A stretch of 64,000 nucleotides of DNA, from IMG/VR virus record IMGVR_UViG_3300035698_010625, positions 1 to 64,000 of that record; one strand, given 5' to 3'. This document shows, piece by piece, positions 52,635-58,130 of the stretch. The position numbers were made by a program, and so were the translations under genes. The notes beneath the pieces were generated by a model. That model did no database searches, was not told the origin of the DNA, and saw nothing but the letters and a program-made list of their open reading frames with translations. Within the stretch, counting starts at the first letter, position 1. Every line of letters begins with the position of its first letter. The DNA is from a virus.

Positions 52635-52712
52635 CGGTGATTAGCTCAGCCTGGTTAGAGCTCTCCGTTTGGGGCGGAGTTGCCAGAGGTTCGAATCCTC
52701 TATCACCGACCA
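52635..52712 (+). tRNA. tRNA-Pro (UGG)
   Basis: Perfect acceptor CGGTGAT/ATCACCG, perfect CTCCG/CGGAG anticodon stem with loop TTTGGGG, encoded CCA. A second Pro(UGG) lies at 55692. Confidence 0.9.
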
Positions 52713-52805
52713 ATAACTAATTATCTAATGTGCTTGCCGGCATATGCGGATGATTGCACGAACTTCTATTGATAACAAGCGGTAACTTGTAATCATAAGA
52801 TGAGT

Positions 52806-52869
52806 TAATTAGTAGTTTAACGGTAGATCGCCTGGCTGGAAGATGCGGGTTCGAATCCTGTCTAATTAC
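52806..52869 (+). tRNA. degenerate tRNA-like gene, no CCA
   Basis: Perfect acceptor TAATTAG/CTAATTA, D-arm-like TAGTTTAACGGTAGA, T-arm GCGGG/CCTGT with TTCGAAT loop, but the anticodon arm is too short to fold normally. C73 followed by TTT. The preceding 90 bases (52713-52805) contain a CAAG/CTTG hairpin. Confidence 0.45.
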
Positions 52870-52885
52870 TTTCGTGATTTACAAC

Positions 52886-52960
52886 AGTTCCTTAACTCAG
52901 AGGCAGAGTATCGCTTTTACACAGCGAAGGTCGAGATTTCGAAATTCTCAGGAACTACCA
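52886..52960 (+). tRNA. tRNA-Val (UAC)
   Basis: Perfect acceptor AGTTCCT/AGGAACT, TCGCT/AGCGA stem with loop TTTACAC, encoded CCA. Confidence 0.9.
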
Positions 52961-52978
52961 GTAACTAATCAACAGCTC

Positions 52979-53022
52979 GATGGGAGTCTTGCTATTTGAT
53001 TGCACAGCGTCTTACTCCCATA
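52979..53022 (+). other. 8-bp inverted repeat, possible tRNA remnant
   Basis: ATGGGAGT (52980-52987)/ACTCCCAT enclose about 26 bases; the arms resemble the acceptor stems of the Leu tRNAs at 53149 and 57877, suggesting a deleted tRNA. Confidence 0.35.
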
Positions 53023-53026
53023 AGAT

Positions 53027-53097
53027 TTATTGATAGTGTAATGGATGCACACTGGGGTTTAAACCTGGAAGTACGGTTCGATTCCGTGATTAATAAC
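53027..53097 (+). tRNA. tRNA-like gene with apparent UUA (ochre-reading) anticodon, no CCA
   Basis: Acceptor TTATTGA/TTAATAA, anticodon stem CTGGG/CCTGG (with wobble pairs) around loop GTTTAAA, T-arm TACGG/CCGTG. Anticodon 5'-UUA-3' would read the stop codon UAA. It has no long variable arm, so it is not a Leu(UAA) tRNA. C73 then TTG, no CCA. Confidence 0.5.
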
Positions 53098-53148
53098 TTG
53101 GGCTGTGATTTACAAATCGCTTGAGCAACTGCTCGCGTACAATACAAT

Positions 53149-53236
53149 GGGAGTGTGGTGGAATTGGTATACACATTGGTCTTAGAAACCAACGACTGTA
53201 ATGGTCACGCAGGTTCGACTCCTGTCACTCCTACCA
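53149..53236 (+). tRNA. tRNA-Leu (UAG)
   Basis: Acceptor GGGAGTG/CACTCCT, TTGGT/ACCAA stem with loop CTTAGAA, long variable arm, encoded CCA. Confidence 0.92.
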
Positions 53237-53242
53237 ATCAAT

Positions 53243-53310
53243 GTTCGATTAGCATAATGCAATGCGGCAAGTACTTGTAGAAGAAAGCTCGAATCTTTCA
53301 TCGAACTCCA
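53243..53310 (+). tRNA. short (68-base) tRNA-like gene
   Basis: Perfect acceptor GTTCGAT/ATCGAAC, T-arm GAAAG/CTTTC, T73 and CCA, but about 10 bases short between D- and T-arms so no normal anticodon arm forms. U73 hints at Cys or Gly origin. Confidence 0.45.
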
Positions 53311-53319
53311 AATTTAAAC

Positions 53320-53393
53320 GCTCAATTAGTTCAATGGTAGAACAACGGCCCGGTAAGTCGTTAACGTAAGTTCGATTCTTACATTGAGCACCA
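53320..53393 (+). tRNA. tRNA-Thr (GGU)
   Basis: Perfect acceptor GCTCAAT/ATTGAGC, ACGGC/GTCGT stem with loop CCGGTAA (C33 instead of U33), A73, encoded CCA. Confidence 0.75.
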
Positions 53394-53399
53394 ATTAAT

Positions 53400-53476
53400 G
53401 CCCGGTTCGTCTAAATATTAGGACCTCTGCCATATTTGAGCAGAAAATAAAAGTGAGATTCTTTTACCGGACACCA
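53400..53476 (+). tRNA. degenerate Glu-like tRNA copy
   Basis: Same TCGTCTAA D-arm as the Glu tRNAs, TCTGC/GCAGA stem with a 9-base loop, T-arm AAAAG/CTTTT with altered loop TGAGATT, encoded CCA. Anticodon not assignable. Confidence 0.45.
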
Positions 53477-53482
53477 AACAAT

Positions 53483-53555
53483 GCCAAGGTCGTCTAATAA
53501 TCTAAGACCCTCTCGTGATAGAGAGAAATGAGGTGTAAATCCCCCCGAGGCACCA
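53483..53555 (+). tRNA. degenerate Glu-like tRNA copy
   Basis: GTCGTCTAA D-arm, CTCTC/GAGAG stem with 6-base loop GTGATA, disrupted acceptor and T-arm, encoded CCA. Probably a decaying duplicate. Confidence 0.4.
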
Positions 53556-53561
53556 AACAAT

Positions 53562-53637
53562 GCTGGAGTCGTCTAACGGCTAGGACTTTACATTCTCAGT
53601 GTAAACAATGCGAGTTCGAATCTCGTCTCCAGTACCA
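53562..53637 (+). tRNA. tRNA-Glu (CUC)
   Basis: Acceptor GCTGGAG/CTCCAGT, TTACA/TGTAA stem with loop TTCTCAG, T-loop TTCGAAT, encoded CCA. Confidence 0.85.
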
Positions 53638-53642
53638 AATCT

Positions 53643-53729
53643 GGATTGATCCGCTGGGTAGGCCGGCAGCACGGTTTGAACCCGTGGGTGACCGAAAGGT
53701 TAGGGGTTCGACTCCTCATCTCTCCGCCA
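53643..53729 (+). tRNA. tRNA-Ser (UGA)
   Basis: CACGG/CCGTG stem with loop TTTGAAC, long variable arm, G73, encoded CCA. Two mismatches in the acceptor stem. Confidence 0.8.
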
Positions 53730-53736
53730 ATTTTAT

Positions 53737-53812
53737 CCTTCGCTCGTCTAATGTTAAGACACCAAACCGTGGAGGTTTGGGGATAGAGGTTTGATTCCTT
53801 TGCTTAGGACCA
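53737..53812 (+). tRNA. Glu-like tRNA copy with unusual anticodon arm
   Basis: CTCGTCTAA D-arm; a 7-bp CCAAACC/GGTTTGG arm leaves only a GTGGA loop (or CGTGGAG with five pairs, reading UGG). Encoded CCA. Identity unclear. Confidence 0.4.
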
Positions 53813-53820
53813 ATTTTAAT

Positions 53821-53871
53821 GACTACTTCCTATACGTAGGTTAATAACTGAAAAGTTAAGAGTGGTCACCA
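53821..53871 (+). ncRNA. 51-base mini tRNA-like RNA ending in CCA
   Basis: 7-bp acceptor GACTACT/AGTGGTC, one CCTA-TACG-TAGG hairpin, one TAACT-GAAA-AGTTA hairpin, then A-CCA. It lacks a T-loop and anticodon arm. It is intact and well folded, unlike the degenerate tRNAs. Function unknown. Confidence 0.5.
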
Positions 53872-53965
53872 AGTTATCCCACACTCATCGAATGGTACGG
53901 TAAACGTTAAGAAACGTTTCGTGGGGAGTTTATCAGAAAGCCGTGACAGATAGACAACTAACAAT
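53872..53965 (+). other. 94-base structured spacer
   Basis: CCCAC/GTGGG closing stem (53878/53921) around an AAACG/CGTTT hairpin. No tRNA or ORF. Confidence 0.35.
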
Positions 53966-54039
53966 AGCTGCATAGCATAGTGGTAATGCGGGGGTCTTTG
54001 AAACCTCTCAGTAAGGTTCGATTCCTTATGCGGCTGCCA
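53966..54039 (+). tRNA. tRNA-Gln (UUG)
   Basis: Acceptor AGCTGCA/TGCGGCT, loop CTTTGAA, G73, encoded CCA. Confidence 0.88.
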
Positions 54040-54043
54040 ATTT

Positions 54044-54115
54044 TGATGTGGATATAATCTATCCCTTGTGCGGGTGCCCCTAGTAATAGGTCAAGGCAGC
54101 AAACTGCTCACATCA
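54044..54115 (+). ncRNA. 72-base tRNA-shaped RNA without T-loop or CCA
   Basis: Perfect 7-bp TGATGTG/CACATCA closing stem and three arms: GATA/TATC, CCTTG/CAAGG containing CCTA-GTAA-TAGG, and GCAG-CAAA-CTGC. tRNA length and cloverleaf layout but no TTCRA loop and no CCA. A mimic or another structured RNA. Confidence 0.5.
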
Positions 54116-54125
54116 GATTTAATAT

Positions 54126-54212
54126 GGAAGATTAACTAGACAGGGTTCTAGAGCTGTTTGCTAAACAGATGGTACCGCAAGGTATGAGTTTCGAATACTC
54201 AATTTTCCGCCA
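54126..54212 (+). tRNA. tRNA-Ser (GCU)
   Basis: Acceptor GGAAGAT/ATTTTCC, loop TTGCTAA, long variable arm, G73, encoded CCA. Confidence 0.88.
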
Positions 54213-54241
54213 AACATAAAGAAAAATTAAGTATTAACAAT

Positions 54242-54316
54242 GGGACTCAGGTGTAACTGGGTGCACGGCGGACTTTTAATCCGTAAGGACAGGGTTCAAG
54301 CCCTGGGGTCCCACCA
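54242..54316 (+). tRNA. tRNA-Lys (UUU)
   Basis: Acceptor GGGACTC/GGGTCCC, GCGGA/TCCGT stem with loop CTTTTAA, encoded CCA. Confidence 0.9.
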
Positions 54317-54323
54317 AATGTAA

Positions 54324-54363
54324 ATGGAAATGCTTCGGCATTGTAAAACTCACCGAAAGGTTT
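54324..54363 (+). ncRNA. small two-hairpin RNA element
   Basis: GGAAA/TTTCC closing stem around AATGC-TTCG-GCATT and ACC-GAAA-GGT hairpins, both with stable tetraloops. Unknown. Confidence 0.4.
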
Positions 54364-54403
54364 CCACCCAAGTGTGGATATAAAGAAGTTCCGATTAGTC
54401 AAT

Positions 54404-54477
54404 GCGTCTAAGTACAAGGTGTATCCTCGGGTTTCCAACCCGTAGTGAGTGGGTTTCGATTACCCCTAGTCGCTCCA
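54404..54477 (+). tRNA. tRNA-Gly (UCC)
   Basis: Loop TTTCCAA in CGGG/CCCG stem, U73 as expected for Gly, encoded CCA; one acceptor mismatch. Confidence 0.8.
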
Positions 54478-54482
54478 ACAAT

Positions 54483-54555
54483 AGTTATCTAGCTCAACTG
54501 GCAGAGCACTAGCTTCATACGTTAGGGAATCTCGGTTCAAATCCGAGGGTAACTA
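54483..54555 (+). tRNA. tRNA-Met or Ile2 (CAU), CCA not encoded
   Basis: Acceptor AGTTATC/GGTAACT, CTAGC/GTTAG stem with loop TTCATAC, A73 followed by CAA. Without initiator features. The C34 could be lysidine-modified in an Ile role. Confidence 0.8.
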
Positions 54556-54561
54556 CAATCT

Positions 54562-54569
54562 TATAAATA
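54562..54569 (+). promoter_or_regulatory. T4-type late promoter inside the tRNA array
   Basis: CTTATAAATAC, identical to the head/tail gene promoters, 27 bases before an ORF with a capsid-targeting-like N-terminus. Confidence 0.75.
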
Positions 54570-54595
54570 CTCTTTTAATAAACGAGTATCAGAAA

Positions 54596-54850
54596 ATGCA
54601 AACTTTTAAAAGTTTCACCGAAGGAAATGTCGTTAAATTTCCTAAGAAGAAAAAACAAACCCACGATGAAATTACTGGATTGCCAATTGATTCACGTCTT
54701 CCAGATACCCCAGACGAATGGATGGTTGTATCAAAGGATGAGAGTGTAGCATATAGCACTTCACCAACTCGTCAAGAAGCACAGAAAAAACTTAAGACGT
54801 ATATGATGAAGACAGGTAAGAGAGATCTTAAAGTCATCAAATTTGGCTAA
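54596..54850 (+). CDS. candidate internal virion protein with capsid-targeting-like N-terminus
   Basis: 84 residues starting MQTFKSFTEG, like T4 internal-protein leaders and the 5822-7354 genes here, with possible gp21 cleavage after FTE. The rest is basic (FPKKKKQ) with SPTRQEAQKKLKTYM near the C-terminus, suiting packaged DNA or host targets. It has its own late promoter, unlike the surrounding RNA genes. Confidence 0.6.
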   Translation: MQTFKSFTEGNVVKFPKKKKQTHDEITGLPIDSRLPDTPDEWMVVSKDESVAYSTSPTRQEAQKKLKTYMMKTGKRDLKVIKFG

Positions 54851-54858
54851 GATAATCC

Positions 54859-54887
54859 TCGCCAAGAAGGTCTAAACCATATATAAT
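54859..54887 (+). promoter_or_regulatory. sigma70-type promoter before tRNA-Gly(GCC)
   Basis: TCGCCA, 17-base spacer, TATAAT; the -35 to -10 segment is nearly the same as at 61425-61453, so this is a duplicated promoter. It restarts transcription of the array after the late gene. Confidence 0.65.
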
Positions 54888-54898
54888 GATATAACAAA

Positions 54899-54970
54899 GC
54901 GGGTATAGCTCAGTGGTAGAGCGGAACGTTGCCAACGTCCAGGTCGAGAGTTCGAATCTCTCTACCCGCT
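54899..54970 (+). tRNA. tRNA-Gly (GCC), CCA not encoded
   Basis: Perfect acceptor GCGGGTA/TACCCGC, loop TTGCCAA, T-arm GAGAG/CTCTC, U73 followed by CTA. Confidence 0.9.
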
Positions 54971-54985
54971 CTAATTTAGGATTAT

Positions 54986-55177
54986 ATGATGAATTTGGGA
55001 CTAACAAGTGATTGTGAGGCAGAAGCATATTTTGATAGCGCTGATACTTACATCAAACAATACAACGCTACTTATATGTTTGAGAATAGTTCTGCGAGAG
55101 TCCGAACTATCATTGCTGAATATTTTGCTAATCTAGATAATAAAACTATTTGGCTTTGGAAAACTAAGAGTGATTGA
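54986..55177 (+). CDS. hypothetical protein
   Basis: 63 residues starting MMNLGLTSDCEAEAYF, with AGGA at 5 or 8 bases from the two tandem ATGs. Acidic, helical. Unknown. Confidence 0.45.
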   Translation: MMNLGLTSDCEAEAYFDSADTYIKQYNATYMFENSSARVRTIIAEYFANLDNKTIWLWKTKSD

Positions 55178-55180
55178 ATC

Positions 55181-55399
55181 ATGCGCCTTATCATTTCGCG
55201 GACTAACAATGACAGCACTTTGGACTTCGAAGTTCATGATGCACGTTGGGTTACTTTTAGTGATAAAATGAAAGCATTTGCTTGGACTCGTCCGGGTAAT
55301 AAGCTTGGAATTTACTTCTCCGAGGAATATGTCAATCGCCGCTTTGTGAACATCTTTTGCATTAGCGCGCTTGAGAACATGCACTGGCAGGTTAAGTGA
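55181..55399 (+). CDS. hypothetical protein
   Basis: 72 residues starting MRLIISRTNNDSTLDFEV, mainly beta-strand, with a C-terminal VNRRFVNIFCISAL segment. Follows the previous stop by 3 bases. Unknown. Confidence 0.45.
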   Translation: MRLIISRTNNDSTLDFEVHDARWVTFSDKMKAFAWTRPGNKLGIYFSEEYVNRRFVNIFCISALENMHWQVK

Positions 55400-55409
55400 G
55401 GATTACATT

Positions 55410-55601
55410 ATGTGGATTCGATTTGAAGAGAAACAACCCAAACAAGATAAAGACCTTTATTACTTCTTCGATGTAGTAGGTGTTCACTCAGGGCGCTATT
55501 ACGGCGGTGATACATTTCAAGGCCGAAGAGGTTTTCTCAATGGTGACGTTACTCATTGGCAATATGATAAAGGGCAGGGAAAACCTGCTGAACCAAAATG
55601 A
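55410..55601 (+). CDS. DUF551-like small protein
   Basis: 63 residues from ATG 55410 with GTGAGGA upstream. MWIRFEEKQPKQDKDLYYFF and the terminal GDVTHWQ resemble the DUF551 pattern (WISVxDxLP ... VTHWxP). Function of that family is unknown. Confidence 0.55.
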   Translation: MWIRFEEKQPKQDKDLYYFFDVVGVHSGRYYGGDTFQGRRGFLNGDVTHWQYDKGQGKPAEPK

Positions 55602-55606
55602 ATAAT

Positions 55607-55683
55607 GCAAGAGTGGCTCGACTGGTGAAGGCCGGCGTCTTATATGCGTCTATATGTGGGTTCGAATCCCGCCTCTTGTACCA
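55607..55683 (+). tRNA. tRNA-Ile (UAU)
   Basis: Acceptor GCAAGAG/CTCTTGT, loop CTTATAT, T-arm GTGGG/CCCGC, encoded CCA. Reads the rare AUA codon. Confidence 0.85.
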
Positions 55684-55691
55684 AAATATTT

Positions 55692-55768
55692 CAGGGTATA
55701 AGTCAGTCTGGTAGACACCCCGGTTTGGAACTGGGAAGCCGTTGGTTCGAATCCAACTACCCTGACCA
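55692..55768 (+). tRNA. tRNA-Pro (UGG), second copy
   Basis: Perfect acceptor CAGGGTA/TACCCTG, loop TTTGGAA, encoded CCA. Sequence differs from the 52635 Pro tRNA, so not a recent duplicate. Confidence 0.9.
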
Positions 55769-55785
55769 TTTAAAGAGAGTACATT

Positions 55786-56046
55786 ATGCTTACATTCAAT
55801 ATTAAAGATTTCTTTTGTTGGCATAGTATTCAAAAAGAAGAGTCATTTGAAGCTTTTCATGCAAGAGCAGAAGCACTGCATGAAACTTATCAACATTGGA
55901 CTCCTGTAAATGAAATTGAAAGAACAAATAGAGCAGTATGTTTTGTATCTTTTATTAACAATCACCCAAAAATCGTAAATCCATATACTGGTAAAACAAA
56001 AAAACAATTTTCTTTAACGGAATATCCTATATCTACCTTGTCTTAA
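55786..56046 (+). CDS. hypothetical protein
   Basis: 86 residues starting MLTFNIKDFFCWHSIQ; mixed alpha/beta with a terminal TKKQFSLTEYPIS segment. AGAGAG ribosome-binding site. Unknown. Confidence 0.5.
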   Translation: MLTFNIKDFFCWHSIQKEESFEAFHARAEALHETYQHWTPVNEIERTNRAVCFVSFINNHPKIVNPYTGKTKKQFSLTEYPISTLS

Positions 56047-56069
56047 AGGTTGTATAATGATTATTCAAT

Positions 56070-56145
56070 ACACGGTAAGCAATTATGGTTAATGCGCTGG
56101 CTTGAAGTCCCAGATAACTAAGTTCGATTCTTAGACCGTGTACCA
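56070..56145 (+). tRNA. tRNA-Phe (GAA)
   Basis: Acceptor ACACGGT/ACCGTGT, loop TTGAAGT, T-arm CTAAG/CTTAG, encoded CCA. Confidence 0.82.
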
Positions 56146-56168
56146 ATTTATTATGGAGTGACTGTGAT

Positions 56169-56870
56169 ATGTTTGCTGATTTTTGCACTGATCATTTCTC
56201 GACGAGTAACAATGCACATTACAGAAATCCGCGAACTGTTGACCAAAATGTAATTGCTAATGAGACAATGCTATTTAGCGCATCTCCAGAATTTGCTACT
56301 GCAAATGGTGGCCCACTTACTGCTTACTTTCTCTCCAAGCTTTTTGATGGTGGATTTGAAAGCATTGATACTCGAGGAATGCATTGGGTCATTGATACTC
56401 GCTCGCACATGCTGATGCCAGGTCAATTTCCTTCTATTCCAGGTTGGCATTGTGATGCTTGGGAGCGAGATCCAAAGACACAACAACCACTTTTATGGCA
56501 GCACCCACATGGTACCGCTATGCATTTTGTAATGACACTTGGTACTAATGATGATGGTGTATCACTTACAAAATTCATACTTCCTTTTGGTGTGCCGATT
56601 CGTGTATCTTACGATCCATCCAAAGTTTGGGGTTCTGTAAACGAATCAATTGAACACCAAATTGAAGATCTCGTTATATCACCAGATAGAATTATTAGTG
56701 CGCCTTCAGGGACACTCATTTCGTTTGGACAAAACATATTACATACGGCTAGTGTAGCTACCAGTAAAGGCTGGCGCTTCTTTGCTCGTATAAGTTTAAT
56801 GACAAATCCACCACTCAACAAAATTCGAAAACAGGTACAAGTTTACGCTGATTCAAATGTTGGTTGGTAA
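56169..56870 (+). CDS. 2OG-Fe(II) oxygenase-like protein
   Basis: 233 residues. GWHCDAW (H93-x-D95) and LHTASVATSKGWRFFARISL (H192 with Arg about 203/207) fit the H-x-D...H...R iron and 2-oxoglutarate site of the double-stranded beta-helix oxygenases. Substrate unknown; tRNA, DNA or protein hydroxylation are all possible. It sits in the tRNA array and is followed by a tRNA 3' fragment. Confidence 0.55.
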   Translation: MFADFCTDHFSTSNNAHYRNPRTVDQNVIANETMLFSASPEFATANGGPLTAYFLSKLFDGGFESIDTRGMHWVIDTRSHMLMPGQFPSIPGWHCDAWERDPKTQQPLLWQHPHGTAMHFVMTLGTNDDGVSLTKFILPFGVPIRVSYDPSKVWGSVNESIEHQIEDLVISPDRIISAPSGTLISFGQNILHTASVATSKGWRFFARISLMTNPPLNKIRKQVQVYADSNVGW

Positions 56871-56876
56871 ATGAAT

Positions 56877-56912
56877 TAAGGGAAACGTTGGTTCGAGTCC
56901 AACTCCTGCGCT
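56877..56912 (+). tRNA. tRNA 3'-half remnant
   Basis: A good T-arm, GTTGG/CCAAC with loop TTCGAGT, followed by TCCTGCGC and TGG, but no D- or anticodon arm upstream, where the oxygenase gene ends. Looks like a tRNA truncated by insertion of that gene. Confidence 0.5.
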
Positions 56913-56959
56913 GGTGCAAAGGATCGTAATTGATGGCCAAGACACCCTTACGTTACAAT

Positions 56960-57033
56960 GTTGATATGGCAGAATGGTTATGCCGTGGCTTGCAAACCCA
57001 CTTACTCTGGTTCGATTCCGGATATCAACTCCA
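56960..57033 (+). tRNA. tRNA-Cys (GCA)
   Basis: Perfect acceptor GTTGATA/TATCAAC, GTGG/CCAC stem with loop TTGCAAA, U73 as expected for Cys, encoded CCA. Confidence 0.88.
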
Positions 57034-57085
57034 AGATAAGGCTTTAGCCGCAGCAGAGTAGTCAGGCATGACATAAAAGGTCGAA

Positions 57086-57281
57086 ATGAAAAAGTTTAGC
57101 CGGCTCGACCAGCTTTATTTCTGAGTTCAAAGGTGGTCCTGAGCACGATGGATATGCACCAATTGTAAAAAATGTCTGTGATGGTGATTATACCGAATTC
57201 TCAGTTTGTTTGGAATGTGGTACTCTGAAAGGTACTTTCCCGGTTGATGATCCTGTTTGGAATGATGAAGAAGAAGATTAA
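57086..57281 (+). pseudogene. small CxxC protein gene with +1 frameshift
   Basis: ATG 57086 with AAGG upstream gives MKKFSRLDQLYF and a TGA at 57122-57124. Skipping one base continues into FKGGPEHDGYAPIVKN...CLEC...DDPVWNDEEED to a TAA at 57279-57281. The second part has coding character and a VCLECG motif but no start. A frameshift at UUC UGA, a mutation or an assembly error. Confidence 0.45.
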
Positions 57282-57285
57282 CAAT

Positions 57286-57355
57286 GCGCCGCGCTCTGGG
57301 TAAGCAGTATGGTTTCCAATGCCTCGCGTGTGGAGTTCGATTCTCTGGCGGCGTG
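57286..57355 (+). tRNA. tRNA-like gene, anticodon unclear, no CCA
   Basis: Good acceptor GCGCCGC/GCGGCGT and T-arm TGGAG/CTCTG with loop TTCGATT; the anticodon region (around TTTCCAA) does not form a clean stem. G73 followed by CAC. Confidence 0.45.
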
Positions 57356-57380
57356 CACCTGTAATAGATTAAAGAATAAT

Positions 57381-57456
57381 AAGAGTATAGTATAATGGCT
57401 CATTACCCCGGGCTCTGAACTCGGTAATCTAGGTTCGAATCCTAGTACTCTTGCCA
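57381..57456 (+). tRNA. tRNA-Gln (CUG)
   Basis: Acceptor AAGAGTA/TACTCTT, CCGGG/CTCGG stem with loop CTCTGAA, G73, encoded CCA. Confidence 0.85.
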
Positions 57457-57463
57457 AATATAC

Positions 57464-57538
57464 GCCTGCTAAGCATTAATGGTGATGCACTGGTTTTGTA
57501 ATCCAGAGAAGAGGGATCGTTACCTTCAGTCGGCACCA
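57464..57538 (+). tRNA. tRNA-Thr (UGU)
   Basis: CTGG/CCAG stem with loop TTTGTAA, A73, encoded CCA; one acceptor mismatch and an altered T-loop (ATCGTTA). Confidence 0.78.
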
Positions 57539-57541
57539 AAT

Positions 57542-57615
57542 CGCGAGATGTTGAAATGGCATCCTGCTGGGCTCATAACCCTTCGTTGGCGGTTCAACTC
57601 CGTCTTTCGCTACCA
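57542..57615 (+). tRNA. initiator tRNA-fMet (CAU)
   Basis: Loop CTCATAA above GGG/CCC, the three G-C pairs that mark initiator tRNAs, and an unpaired first position (C1 opposite U72) in an acceptor CGCGAGA/TTTCGCT that is otherwise paired; E. coli has C1 opposite A72. A73, encoded CCA. Directs formyl-Met to the ribosomal P site. Confidence 0.88.
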
Positions 57616-57617
57616 AC

Positions 57618-57720
57618 TTTGTGAGATCGTCAAGTGTAATTATGTTAAAGCCCGAGATGATGACATTACAAAATGTACGAATCGGTTAATCTTTAACTAG
57701 CACAAGGGACATCTCACAAA
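57618..57720 (+). ncRNA. 103-base long-hairpin RNA
   Basis: Perfect 10-bp TTTGTGAGAT/ATCTCACAAA ends, then GTTAAAG/CTTTAAC (57644/57691) and ACATT-ACAA-AATGT inside. C and a T6 run follow, which could act as terminator. No tRNA or ORF. Unknown regulatory or decoy RNA. Confidence 0.55.
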
Positions 57721-57729
57721 CTTTTTTAT

Positions 57730-57868
57730 GTTGTAACTGCAAGGATAATGCAGGGTGGTTGGAGAGCTTGTGAGGGTGTACAACCTTTTATCCACAGGTA
57801 TAAAGTTAGCTTTAACAAATCGAGGCGCTTTATAAATCTCTAGTGAAGTTCGATTCTTCATTACAACA
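57730..57868 (+). tRNA. tRNA interrupted in the anticodon region
   Basis: Perfect acceptor GTTGTAA/TTACAAC, D-arm CTGC/GCAG and T-arm TGAAG/CTTCA (TTCGATT loop) surround about 90 bases containing GGTTG/CAACC and AAAG-TTAG-CTTT hairpins. Too small for a known group I intron. No CCA encoded. Anticodon not assignable. Confidence 0.5.
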
Positions 57869-57876
57869 CTTTCAAT

Positions 57877-57964
57877 GGGAGTATGGTGGAATTGGTATAC
57901 ACAGCAGACTTAAAATCTGCCGCCTGTAATGGGCTCGGGGGTTCGAATCCCTCTACTCCTACCA
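57877..57964 (+). tRNA. tRNA-Leu (UAA)
   Basis: Acceptor GGGAGTA/TACTCCT, GCAGA/TCTGC stem with loop CTTAAAA, long variable arm, encoded CCA. Close relative of the Leu(UAG) gene at 53149. Confidence 0.92.
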
Positions 57965-57977
57965 AATTAAGGTAAAT

Positions 57978-58130
57978 ATGATGCAGGAAACAAGCACTAA
58001 AACTATAGCAGATAAAGAAGCATTGATTCTGTCTGCTGGTGAATGTTATCCAGATACATCTAGTTTTATACGAGATGAAGTTGTGAAAGACATTAATTTT
58101 AAGCTAGTTGATAAGATGTGGGGCAAATAA
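57978..58130 (+). CDS. 50-residue hypothetical protein
   Basis: Starts MMQETSTKTIADKEAL after AAGG; acidic with a helical N-terminal half. Overlaps the next ORF by 13 bases. Unknown. Confidence 0.45.
   Translation: MMQETSTKTIADKEALILSAGECYPDTSSFIRDEVVKDINFKLVDKMWGK

Noticed and set aside
52992-53192. Minus-strand 66-codon ORF across tRNA genes
   Set aside because: It runs through convincing tRNAs and has no ribosome-binding site.
53243-53310. Second tRNA-Cys based on U73
   Set aside because: GCA occurs in the sequence but cannot be placed in a paired 7-base anticodon loop; the intact Cys tRNA is at 56960.
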